Source: Naematelia aurantialba (Eukaryota; Basidiomycota; Tremellomycetes; Tremellales; Naemateliaceae). From it: a stretch of 64,000 bases of DNA. Position 1 is the stretch's first letter. Each line of letters starts with the position of its first letter. The stretch covers positions 372,001 through 436,000 of the forward strand of contig JAKFAO010000004.1 in assembly GCA_021527695.1 (NCBI GenBank), given 5' to 3'. A program made the translations under genes and the position numbers. The notes under the pieces are model-generated. The model made no database searches and had not been told where the DNA came from. It saw only the letters and a list, made by a program, of their open reading frames with translations. Positions 54,084-64,000 of the stretch are shown here, one piece after another.

Positions 54084-55267
54084 TCATGAAGAATCCACGA
54101 CTCCAGATCTGTCTGTCCCTTCTGGACCGTCCACCGAGAATACTGTGACGTAGAGTTTCCGAAGTTTTCGCAGGGCTGGTATAGGGATGCACTGAAAGAT
54201 GAAGGTGTCAGAAACTGGGGACCAACTGCTGCGACGGAGACTCACGTCCAGGCGCTGCTCTTTGCTAGTAGCAAGCCGACCGATGACGAGGGTATCCAAT
54301 GCTGCGAAATCACCTGTGCCGCTTCCGTGAATTGTTACCGTCGAGATATCGGCGTGGGGCCAGCGAAGCGTTTTCAGTGTCTTGCAGTCCGCCAGAACAT
54401 CGTAATATACCCAAGGATCAAGGGTTTCCATTGCGAGGTGATTGTTCTCGCTGAGGACTCGGTGCTCGGTGTATGGCAACAGGTCGAGTGCCTCGACCGT
54501 CGGTGCAGAAAGTATCCACCAGTCTACAAGCGGACCGAGGTTCTCAAGTGCCGGAAGGGATAATGAGAGAGATCGAAGGGAGGTGATTTCGACAGGCTCA
54601 TTGATAGCATAGTCTGCCAACGCCTCGTCGACGTTTGGCCAGTATGGTGAAATCCTGCAGGACACGAACAAACTCTCCAAGATAGGCGCCCTTTCGAGAA
54701 TGGTCCGAAGGTCCTCTGGATGACTTGTGGTCGGATCAATTTCCAAATCCAATCGTTTCAGATTTACAAAGCCCTCGTCGAGATCCGTAGAGAGAGGATG
54801 TGTATGGATTCTTCCGCGAAGACCGAAGGTTGTATAAGGTCGTATTCGTATCTCGGTAAGCTGATCGTGAGATGGCTGATCTGCGCTCCAACCAGATCTA
54901 GCACTTGCTCAGCTATCGCGTGCACGAATCTGTGGGGCTCGACTTGTACTTCGTAGACGTATGTGACGCGCTTAGGAACGCGGAGCAATGCGCTCAGAAT
55001 GAGACTTGCCCGTCTCTTGAGAGCGGCGTAGTACTTCTCTTCGCAAAGTTCGTCCCGCGGACCCCCGGAGAATAATATCTTGACTGAGCCCCACAGGATC
55101 TTCTCGGCGGGAGCATTGAGAGCTTTGCACGTCTGTGCCAAGGCGACAGCGGTACGCGCATCGCAGTGCGATATGATGCGCCCCTGCACTTCTAGCGGGA
55201 GGGGAGTGATGCTTCCCGGTTGTGGAGGCAGAGGGGTGTGCTGGGTCGTTCGAGGTGCCTGCGACAT
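54084..55267 (-). CDS. F-box-like protein
   Basis: Possible substrate adaptor of SCF ubiquitin ligases. From ATG 55267: MSQAPRTTQHTPLPPQPGSI, then PLPLEVQGRIISHCDARTAVALAQTCKALNAPAEKILWGSV, an F-box pattern (LP.E...I....D......AL...C......ilW). Leu-rich segments follow (ISHLTISLPRYEY; NLKRLDLEID; APILESLFVSCRI; LRSLSLSLPALENLGPLVDW; ALDTLVIGRLA; ALRKLRKLYVTVF), as in the basidiomycete F-box/LRR-type proteins. Near 54760-54830 the frame changes. A 50-nt intron with a weak GTCTTC donor and GACGAG acceptor would join QPS to GFVNLKRLDLEID and restore it; otherwise a frameshift must be assumed. Another intron occurs near 54194-54245. Confidence 0.6.
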
Positions 55268-55869
55268 GAATGTGAACCGTCAGGCTCCAGAGTAAGCTGG
55301 CGGATTTGGGGTCAGCACGAAGAGTGTGGAAGAACAGAGGGAAGGCAAGTCTGAAGGAAGGAAGCTAAGACAGGAAGGTCAAAGCGCAACGCGTCTCTAG
55401 GTTTCAAATACTCGGCGACATGATGTGATGTGACAGCTGTGGCAGATGACTTTTCCTGCAACTGACAACGAGGCTCTTGGCTGACTCTGTGAGCGACGAT
55501 GCATGTTGAGCGACCCCTCAGGCGACTCGCCGGGAACAGAAACCCGAATTGGAGTGCGAACTGTTGGTCGCTCTTGCTCGTATGCTGAGGTTTGCTGACG
55601 ATAGAGTCAACAGTTTGCGGCCATCCCTTATGGTGTATTGATCATCGCTGTTCGCAGCTGCTCTCTCGACGCTCTATTGCTTGTCACCAACGTCTGTGTT
55701 CGTAAGGTGAACGAAGTGTTTTCCGATCTACCTTGTCGAGACGTTCTCGTCGGACTTGCCCGCAAACCTTATAGGCCATCGTGAAACGACGCGTGACCTA
55801 AATACACCCATTCGTCGACACCCTTTGTTTCTCTTTTGTATCACCCCAGCAAATGGCTGGAGGAGCATC
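55268..55869. other. Divergent spacer, F-box-like gene / SulP gene
   Basis: About 600 bp. It should hold both promoters. I see no further gene. Confidence 0.45.
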
Positions 55870-58800
55870 ATGACGAGCCCAAGCAGCGGGGCAGAGCACC
55901 TCACCTTCACCACTGCGAACGCTCATTCCAACGGAGGTTCCAGCTCGCAAGGCCTTACCCCGTCGTCCTCAAAGTTCGATCTTCGAGGTGCGATATCGGC
56001 GCGAGTATCGAAGCCGGGAGACGAGTCGGCGCCAAATGAGCAAACACCGCTCTTAGCTGAGGAGGGAAGTGGTCATCCACCTAAGCGGTCTTGGACGTTG
56101 GAGCTCGATAATGCGGAGCTGCCGGAAGATGGTGGTGTGCCTAGAGGAGCCTCCAGTGGGGGGTCTATAAAGGGCCCTAATGGAAGCACTGAGCAGTCGA
56201 CCGGCGAGGGTCCAAGTGAGCGAAATATGGCCTCGGGTGCAATGTAAGGTATCTAACAACCTCTGCTAGGGCTCCGCAGAAAGCGGAGCGCAACATTGGC
56301 TGTCGCGAAGAAGATCAGGCAGCGGTCAAAGTACTACATCCCGGTATGTTGTCTTCCGGCGTTGGGCGGATCAGCGGCAGCTAACTCACACAGATGACCG
56401 ACTGGCTTCCAAATTACGATTGGTCTCTGTGGGTACTCCATCTCCTCACTACGTCTGGGTAGAGACTCATGTCTGCTCAGGTTTTCCGGCGACTGCATTG
56501 CCGGAGTCACTGTCGCTTGCCTCCTCATCCCTCAGGTGAGTAACGTCGATATGATACGATCCAAGCATTCCTTTGAGACAGCATTGACCTTTCCCATCCA
56601 GGCCATGTCATACGCCAGTGGACTCTCAAAGCTCACGCCCGTGGCGGGGCTGTGGTCGGTCGCAATTCCGGCGTTGGTCTACGGCGTTCTCGGAACTTGC
56701 CGGTAAGACCGTCGAGTTTGTTGATCAGGAGACGACTGATCGTGTGTTAGGCAGCTGTCGGTTGGTCCAGAAGCCGCCTTGTCCCTTCTCATTGGGCAAA
56801 TGATACAGGACGTCGTCTATGGCGATCCTCACTCAATACCTAAACACCCCGAGCTGGTTTCAGCAGCTATTGCGCTCGTGACCACCTTTCAAGTCGGCCT
56901 GATAACCAGCATACTTGGTCTGCTCCGACTGGGCTTCCTCGATGTCGTCTTGTCTCGCGCCCTGCTTCGGGGATTCATCACCGCCGTTGGCATAGTCAGT
57001 GCTACCCAAGACATGAGGCGATATGTCTGACCTTATAGATCATCTTCGTCGAGCAATTGATCCCCATGCTTGGCATGTCCTCCATCCTCGCTCATCCTGA
57101 CGCCAAAGAGGATCCGCCTGTTCTGCCTCTCTCGAAGCTCATTTTCACCCTTGGCCATCTGTCTCATGCGAACAAGGCGACCGCTATCCTTGGTTTCACG
57201 GCGCTCGGTGTGCTCATCGTAGCGAGGGTCGGCAAACAGCGGTTGCTCACTCGACCAGGAGCATGGTGGCTGCGCTTTGTTCCGGAGATCTTGCTGGTCG
57301 TCGTTGGTACTACCAGTCAGCTACTCTCCTGTGCGGCACTTGGCCAAGGAGCTGACCATCACTCAGTCCTGACTGGCGCGTTTCGGTGGGATCATCTGGG
57401 CGTTGAGGTGTTGGGCAAGATCTCTGTGGGCTCTGGCTCACCGTTCGGTCTGCCGCTCGACAAGCGTCAGCTCCGGTACTTCAACTATACGGTTCGTCGT
57501 GTTGCTTCGATCTTTGAGTTATTGATTCTGATCCGTACCAGTTCCCCACGGCATTTGTCAGCGCCATTATCGGCGTCGTCGACTCGATTGTGGCTGCCAG
57601 GGAGAACGGTGCAAAGTACGGCTATGCAGTCAGTGCCAACCGCGATTTGGTCGCTCTGGGTTAGCTCTTCGGCATCTGCCTTGGCGTCCACTGACTTGGA
57701 CAGGCGCCGCAAACTTGTCTGCTTCTTTCCTCTCGGTATCAGGATGTATACCCATCTTCGGGTCAATCACGCGTATGAATCGCCGTCATCAGGCGAGAAT
57801 CTTGCTGATAGACTGACAGGATCTCGCCTCAATGGTCAAGCGGGTGCTCGAACCCAAATGTCAAGCATAGTCACTAGCATCGTCATCATACTCGCCATCT
57901 TCTTCCTCCTGCCTTACCTACAATTCCTACCGAAAGCTACTCTGGCCGCAATCGTCATGCTTCTCGCTTATACGAGTGAGTTTGTTTTGTCAATATCTAA
58001 GTTCAGCAGCTCATTCCATGCAGTCCTTGCCGAGGCTCCGCACGAGATCATCTACCTGTGGAAGATGCGTGCGTGGACGGATTTCTTTCAAATGTCCGGA
58101 ACGTTCTTCTTGACCCTTCTTTTCTCTATCGAGGTGAGCCACCGGAAGTCAGGATACCGGAGCACGCTAAATCCTAACTCGGTATACTTAGACCGGCCTG
58201 GTAGCGAGCGTCGTCTTTTCCCTCATCCTGGTTGTGCAGAAATCCACCCAGCCCCGCATCAAAATCATCGGTCGTTTACCCAATACGGACGAGTGGGTCC
58301 CGATTGACGAGGACGAGGCTGCGCAAGAAGAGATCCCCGGTGTGGTGAGTTCGGTCTCCCGATTTGGCGCTCCATCTGGTCTTGGCCGCGAAGGGACGTC
58401 CGGGCTCATGTGGTAGCTCGTTGTGCGGATCCGAGAATCGTTGAGCTTTGCGAATACCGGCCAGCTGAAAGAACGACTGCGTCGCGTGAGTCTTTCCTCC
58501 TGCGGCCCAACTCGTATGGGCTCTCACAAGGTTTACGCTGTTCGACGACGGCGCTGACAGCGGGCACCAGCTCGAACTGTACGGGATGCAAAAATCACAT
58601 CCGTCCGACGAACCGCGTCGCGAGTCTGCCAAGGCTGTTATTCTACACATGGGCGACGTGAGTCCTTGTCACTTGTCATCTTGCGATAGTTCTCCGGCCT
58701 GTAGCGCTGCCTTGGCCCGTTAAGCGCACAATGAGATCCTGTCTGCTTCGGCACGCTGACATGTGCTTTCTCGCCCTGTAGGTGGAGGACGTCGACGCGT

Positions 58801-59271
58801 CTGCCGTGCAAATCCTCTACGAGCTGACCACGTCGTACACTGAGCGCGGCGTCGGCGTGCACTTTGCCCATCTCCGCGCTGCCACGCTGGAGAAGTTTCG
58901 TATAGTCGGGATCACGCAATTGGTCAGTTTCTCAGTTTCTCACGCCCCGCCTGGGGTTAGTCTCAGTGTCGTCTCAGTGTCAGTGTAGTGTCGGTGTGCA
59001 GGTCCCGTGTGCAGTGGTTCCTAGATCCCGTGCTTCCCACCCACGTTAATTCCCACACCACCTTGCACGGGGCACAAGTGAAGGAGCTTCATAAGGCACT
59101 ATCGCGTGCCTCCAACGACACTGGCGCTGTCGCCCCCCTCCTTGTCCGTGCGGCGCACGACGCTGACTCGCGCAGATAGGACCCAACCACTTCCACCGCG
59201 ATCTGCGCGGAGCGATGCGCGAGATCGAAGTGCTAGGATACGGCACGAGCATCATCTCGCGATTCTCCTAG
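55870..59271 (+). CDS. SulP/SLC26 anion transporter with STAS domain
   Basis: Membrane anion transporter; the substrate (sulfate or another anion) cannot be told. The N-terminus MTSPSSGAEHLTFTTANAHS is long and polar. Exons then give KYYIP-MTDWLPNYDWSL-FSGDCIAGVTVACLLIPQ-AMSYASGLSKLTPVAGLWSVAIPALVYGVLGTCR, the SulP signature, then QLSVGPEAALSLLIGQMI and a string of helices (VLLALVT-like TTFQVGLITSILGLLRLGFLD; ALLRGFITAVGI; IIFVEQLIPMLGMSSILAHP). After PTAFVSAIIGVVDSIVAARENGAKYGYAVSANRDLVALG comes SITRSRLNGQAGARTQMSSIVTSIVIILAIFFLLPYLQFLPKATLAAIV. A C-terminal STAS domain holds KAVILHMGDVEDVDASAVQILYEL. The stop is TAG at 59269-59271. About 13 introns. Frames near 57480-57760 run out of register in simple ORFs but agree once spliced. 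Confidence 0.8.
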
Positions 59272-59751
59272 GCGTTCCTGTAGCACATAGAACTGCATAC
59301 TAGATGGCGTTTGCATGGCGTAATGCGTAGTGGCGGCATCGCGGTTGGTTATTTACGATTTTACGAAGACGAGTATGATGTGTAAACCTGTCGTGTGGCA
59401 TATGGCATATATGTCTAGTTTTGTGACAACCCAGGCGGATCTCCAACGCATGTAGATAAATTATACGAGGGCGAGCACGAAACGTGTATCGCCGACGTGA
59501 CGCTCCAAGGAAGGAAACGACCTGGCCGTACGCGTGCTCGCTGCGAGGTCGTACGGGTCAACCGTCACCGTCCACAATCAACAGTCAACAGTCAAGGGCA
59601 AAAAGTCGTGAGGCCAGGGCAAAAGTACGCGGCCAGGCAAAAGTCGAAGGCCAGGCAAATGTCAAGGGCCAGGCAAATGTCAAGGAGCAAGGGGAAAAGT
59701 TACGGGGCCAGGGCAAAAGCCATGCTCAAGGAGCTAGATAGCTAGACAGCG
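59272..59751. other. Convergent spacer with a degenerate tandem repeat
   Basis: Between the convergent SulP and Myb-like genes. Bases 59573-59735 hold diverged copies of a unit like GGCCAGGCAAATGTCAAG (about 18-21 bp), in some copies AAAAGT instead of AAATGT. No gene is seen. Confidence 0.6.
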
Positions 59752-60009
59752 TCAGCGTGCACGCGCTTGAACAGCCGCAGACATAGACTCACCGCCACCG
59801 AGAACGCGCTGTCTGATTCGCGCCTGCCTGACCACTGGGTCCTCGCCGTCGCCCTCGTCCTCGCTTAGATGGACTATCGGCGCCGCGCCGCCACTCTGTG
59901 CGCTATTCTCCTCTCTCCCATCCTGTGCCTCGTTCCCGTCCTGTTCCTCTCTCTTGTCTTGCTCCTCGTTCCCGTTCCCGTCCTGTTCCTCGTTCCCGTT
60001 CCCGTGCTT

Positions 60010-60054
<45 letters not shown>

Positions 60055-63000
60055 TACGTCCGCTCCGTGTCCGCCTACATGGTGACCGGCATTAAGCTCA
60101 ACGACCACATCCAACCTCCGAGACTTGCCCTTGCTCATTTGCTTCGCCTTGTTCTGTAAGGTCTTCCGTTTCACCTGCGTCGTCTTGGCCTTACGACCCC
60201 CCATCGACTGCTTCGCTGCCTTGCCTACAGGCGTAGGTTCAGTCGATGCACGCGGGCCCCCGATATCACCGCGCCTATCCTGGTCTTGATCTTCCATCTC
60301 TGAAGCCATCTCGGCCTTGGCTCGTCTCCTTGCTGCTCGTTCGGCCCGAGTCGATGGGCCCGAAGGTGCAGGGTTAGGCTCAACCGATGCAGACGCCGGT
60401 CTGGCGCTGGTTCTAGTCTGCAGCCGCCTCTGCGGAGTCGCTTGACTAGTCTTGGGTCTTCGCGGCGTTCTGGGGGCTTTATCTTTGCCTTTTGCTGTCC
60501 TGTTCGACGGACCGGAAGACTGACCTGCCCCCCGCTTGAGCCGTCGTGCCTGCCGTGTCGACGCAGGTGCTTGCGACCCTTTCCGCCCTTTCCCTTCGTT
60601 CACCCTTGCAGACCGCTTTCTACCGGTCGACTTAGCAGTCCGTCGTCTGATTCTAGGCTTGACGTCTTCGTCTTGACTTTGAAGCTGATCCACCTCTTCT
60701 GCATCCTCTTCTCCCTCCGCGTCTTCGTCTTCACCCTCCTCGTCGTCATCGCCCTCTGATTCATCCTCATTCCCACTCTCACCTTCCATACCCGCCTGTT
60801 CCTTCTCCCGTTCCTTTGCCCGCATTATTGCCTCCTCCAGCTCCACTTCAAATTCCTTCCGAGAGGGATGTCCCTTTGGCAGCCAGAACCTCGCTCGCCC
60901 TTCGACAGGCCTCCCATTGTTCATGCGCGCAGCGACGACGACGCGCATCTTGTCTTTCATATGCTGGGGGTTGAATTGCTCAAGCGCGTGACTGACCATA
61001 CCGTGCTCGCCGTGTAGGTACCATGCGACTCGGAGTGGGTATGCCTCGGTCAGAGGCACCTTCTGTACCGTCCGGTACAGGAGGAGTTCTTCCGCCTTTG
61101 TCCATTTCCGATTACCCGAGATACGCGAGTAGACGGTCGTTTGCCCAGCGATCTGCCCGTGGATCCGTGACCGCTGGAAAGCATGACCTCGAGGTAAGAC
61201 ATACGCAGGGTCCGGTGAGAGGGGGGAGCCATCCTCATCGACGACATGCAGATCAGGTTCCTTTACTTTGGGTTTCTTTGGAGGCGGCCCAGGCCGGAGG
61301 ATGTCCGACTCATGCTGCGGCTTGGCGCTCAAACGGCGCCAAGTCTGAACACGTCGGGAGGGAAGCAGTGCGCGGTCCTCCTCGTCGCTGGCCACATCAG
61401 GAGCTGCAAACTCGTCTGCTTCTATCGAGGCAAAGTCCCGCTTCGTTCCCGGAGCTAGCTGCGACATTGGCGCGATTGAATCACCGCCTTCCTGGCGATC
61501 CTCGACGAACACAGGATACTCGTTCGGTTCACCAGGCCCACCAGGCGGACCGACTGCGAATGAACCGAGGTTTGCAGCACCGACGGGCGATTGTCCTAGC
61601 ACAGCTGGGCCCAGGAGTAAGGAGGCTATATTAGCGCCAGTTGGAGTAGCCAGCTCCTCAGAGTATGGAAGATATCCTTGCAACTGATCTGCGTCTGGAA
61701 GGAGATCGAAAAAGTCGTTGGGTCTGGACGGTGCTGAAGCCTCATCTGCTTCTGGGAATTCCAATTCATGAGGCCAGGCGCCGTCTTCGTCATATCCTTG
61801 CAACTGAGCGGCATTCGGCAACAGATCGTCTACATCGTCTTGATCGGCATATTCGCCGTTCCCGACAGAACTTTCGAATAAATCGGCACCCGCAAGCTGA
61901 GGCGGGTCGCGCAAGAGGTCAACCAATGCACCTTCGTCCCCTTCCCAGAGCATAGGATTTGCTTCCTGTCGACCTTCCAGGGCAGAAAGATCGTCGGGCC
62001 GCCGTAGATCGGGATGTGGGGGCTGAAACGAGGTAAGTCGATCATCCATTGGTACAACGGGGGACCTCGCTGGCTCGTCGGTTGTATCCAGAAAGCGCAC
62101 AGGCGTACGACTCATCCCACGAGCATCCCGAATGTCCGATAGCCGACCCGCAGGGCGCGATGCGAGAGACGACCGCAATGCTGCGCGAGGCGTCTCATCT
62201 CCCTCTGTTTTTGATCCTGCTGCCTGCGCGGCTCTAGTAACGCGGCTCGGAACTCGGATAGGTGGTGGTGTCTTCCTTCGCACCGGCGTTGGTGGCTTGG
62301 CGGGCGGCGACTGGCTTTCCCACTGGACTTGCTCGGCTTGTTCTTGCCTCGCAGCGAAATTGAAGCCCGGCTGTGTGATTTTATCGGAATTGATGCCGCT
62401 GAGAAGCGCATTTGCTGTGTTATGGTCGTGTACCATCCATTCGTCAGACTCGAGACTTTCCCCTACGAAGCGCTTGGGTGATGGCGTATCAGACCGTTCC
62501 ACTTGTCGAGGTGTGAGACTTGCACTTCTGTGGTGGATTTTCGATACACGGCGGCCAGGAGACGCGGTGAGAGCGCGCGCAAATTCTGCGTCCCGCTCCA
62601 TCTCCATTGCGACTGCCTGCATGATGTCCAGCTCGATGGGTACAGGTTCTTCAGACTCCTGGTGGTAGGCACTTGAACTGCCAAGATCTGAAGCCGACTC
62701 CGCATCGAGCGATCCATCTGTTAGCTCCACGTCGGCATCCTCGACCGCGCCGTCGGCATGCTCGGAGGGAACGTCCGACTCGTGTTCGCTTTCCTGCTTG
62801 AAAACATCTGAGCGCAATGGCGAGGTCTGACAGTCAGCACAAGGAATCTTCCATAAATACGTACAAAGTGCAGCGGAGCGGCATGCAAGACCTCGTACCA
62901 TATGTAGGATAGCATCTCAGCTTGGAAATGCTCATAAGGGTATCGGGAATGCGGATCTTGAAAACGTCCCAACTGCTCTTCTCAGTTCCGTAACTTGATA

Positions 63001-63999
63001 ACGTCAAAAAGGACGTACCTCTCTCTCCCTGCGACGCGCTAGACGCTCCCAGCGCTTTCGCACTTGCTCCAACTCGTAACTTTCTCCTTCTCCAGTCCTA
63101 TAGAGCGAGTCTTCGACACGACTCCACTGCCCGAGACGTGATACCGCTGAGGGTGAAAACAGATCGTTCAAGGGTGGGCCGGGCAAGTCGGGATGATGCC
63201 GCCCGACAGGTGAGACAGTCGCATCCTGATAGTGGATCGCGATCTTCCCAGTTCAGCTTCGCAGCCGGCGACTCCAAGACGAGGGAGATGAATCCGGAGC
63301 TCACCTGAGTGGCAAAATCCAGCCAAAGGGCCAAAGCAGCGTCATCCGTCCTATTTTCTTTTGGCACCACAACCTCCCAAAAGCGTTTCCACGCCCTGAT
63401 CATGAGCCAGTTCCGCCGTCGGACTCTGTCTCGTACGCTAGCGAGTCTACTCCCTTGGAGCTTGGACAACGCTGCATCGGCATCATCATCGTTCCCGTCG
63501 CCGGCGAGCATGGCCTCGGTCACTATATTTGCAGCTTGGTCGGGACCGAGGATGATCCACACAAAGACGGCGAGATTGTACACATCGTTCGCATCTGCCA
63601 CCAGTTTGATATCGATGGCAGTTTGTAGACGGCGATGAAGCTCGGTGTACACATCGGGGGAACGGGCAAATGGCCGCGCATAGTCTGGAAAAACATATGT
63701 CCTCGCCACTGCTGTATCAGAGTCAGTACGTCACAGCTTGGAATCTTCGAATCCCTCCGTGAAGACGCACTCTGTAATCCGTCCCACGCGCTTTGCGTTT
63801 CAGTTTCCCTTCTCTTTCCCTTGACATCACTCATCATGCCAGCTTTCAGCAGCTTGGCCAATGTATCGCCTGCAACGTCCTGCAGCATCTCCATTCGACG
63901 TTCCACTGTCATCTCCTCTACAGCTGCACCGGTCAAGCTTGGTCGTATGCGCGGTCGCCGGCCTGACATTTGCAGCAAAGACGAGCGTCGCCCCGACAT
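59752..63999 (-). CDS. Large acidic protein with Myb/SANT-like segment, 5' end at or beyond window edge
   Basis: Nuclear protein by appearance; not assigned to a family. The reading runs from near 63999 (MSGRRSSLLQMSGRRPRIRP, possibly continuing upstream of the window). A helical N-terminal region follows (RSPDVYTELHRRLQTAIDIKLVADANDVYNLAVFVWIIL; RNWLMIRAWKRFWEVVVP), then via introns a long exon. Central disordered part has two copies of a motif, LLPNAAQLQGYDEDG and LLPDADQLQGYLPYS. Near 61070-60880 a DNA-binding-like block: KWTKAEELLLYRTVQKVPLTEAYPLRVAWYLHGEHG, ALEQFNPQHMKDKMRVVVAARMNNG. Acidic and basic low-complexity tracts follow, including a poly-Asp run encoded by (GTCATC)n (59998-60055 in plus orientation), and it ends at a TGA (59752-59754). 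Two or three introns lie near 62830-63770. Confidence 0.55.
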
Positions 64000-64000
64000 G

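Noticed and set aside
60003..60055. (GTCATC)n microsatellite as a separate repeat feature
   Set aside because: It encodes the poly-Asp run of the Myb-like protein and is described there.

Overview
The window looks like nuclear DNA of a filamentous basidiomycete fungus, probably Agaricomycotina. The reasons are many short GT-AG introns (often 38-60 nt), strongly C/G-ending codons, and fungal gene families: PacC/Rim101, Rtt109, a BRCT-Myb RAP1, PalI/Rim9-like membrane proteins, a Kre9/Knh1-like wall protein, fungal Elongin A, Mcp1, and a G-protein gamma subunit with a CaaX tail. There are no operons, rRNAs, CRISPR arrays or recognisable transposons. All names rest on motif recognition by eye; no search was run. 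Exon limits were placed by hand from splice signals and reading-frame continuity.

Layout. 1-13.5 kb: 3' part of a RIM101/PacC zinc-finger factor (+), RTT109 histone acetyltransferase (+), TAF5 (-), a pre-SET/SET/post-SET H3K9-type methyltransferase of Clr4/SUV39 type (+), and a low-complexity Gly/Asp/Lys protein (+). 14-24.6 kb: RAP1 (-), a Ser/Ala-rich GPI-type wall protein (-), a second pre-SET/SET/post-SET gene (+), and a SAC3/GANP-type PCI protein (+). 25-28.2 kb: an uncertain Ser/Pro-rich ORF and a secreted double-psi beta-barrel protein with a Ser/Thr/Trp/Pro stalk (+). 28.2-44 kb: a gene-poor accessory stretch with a loose array of small, highly divergent, minus-strand ORFs. Several appear to be members of one undescribed family, and one copy is interrupted by an in-frame stop. 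Their leader regions carry local tandem duplications. 44.6-47.7 kb: tandem PalI/Rim9/SUR7-like four-helix membrane proteins (+). 47.8-52.7 kb: Elongin A (-), a G gamma subunit (-) and Mcp1 (-). 53-55.3 kb: another possible member of the small family (-) and an F-box-like protein (-). 55.9-59.3 kb: a SulP/SLC26 anion transporter with a STAS domain (+). 59.7-64 kb: a large acidic protein with a Myb/SANT-like segment, running to the window edge (-).

Themes. Much of the window encodes chromatin and transcription machinery: Rtt109, TAF5, two SET methyltransferases, RAP1, Elongin A and the Myb-like protein. RIM101 at the left edge and the PalI/Rim9-like pair near 45 kb may belong to the same ambient-pH signalling pathway. 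The most novel part is the 28-44 kb array (plus a copy near 53.5 kb), which looks like a fast-evolving lineage-specific family with gene birth and decay.
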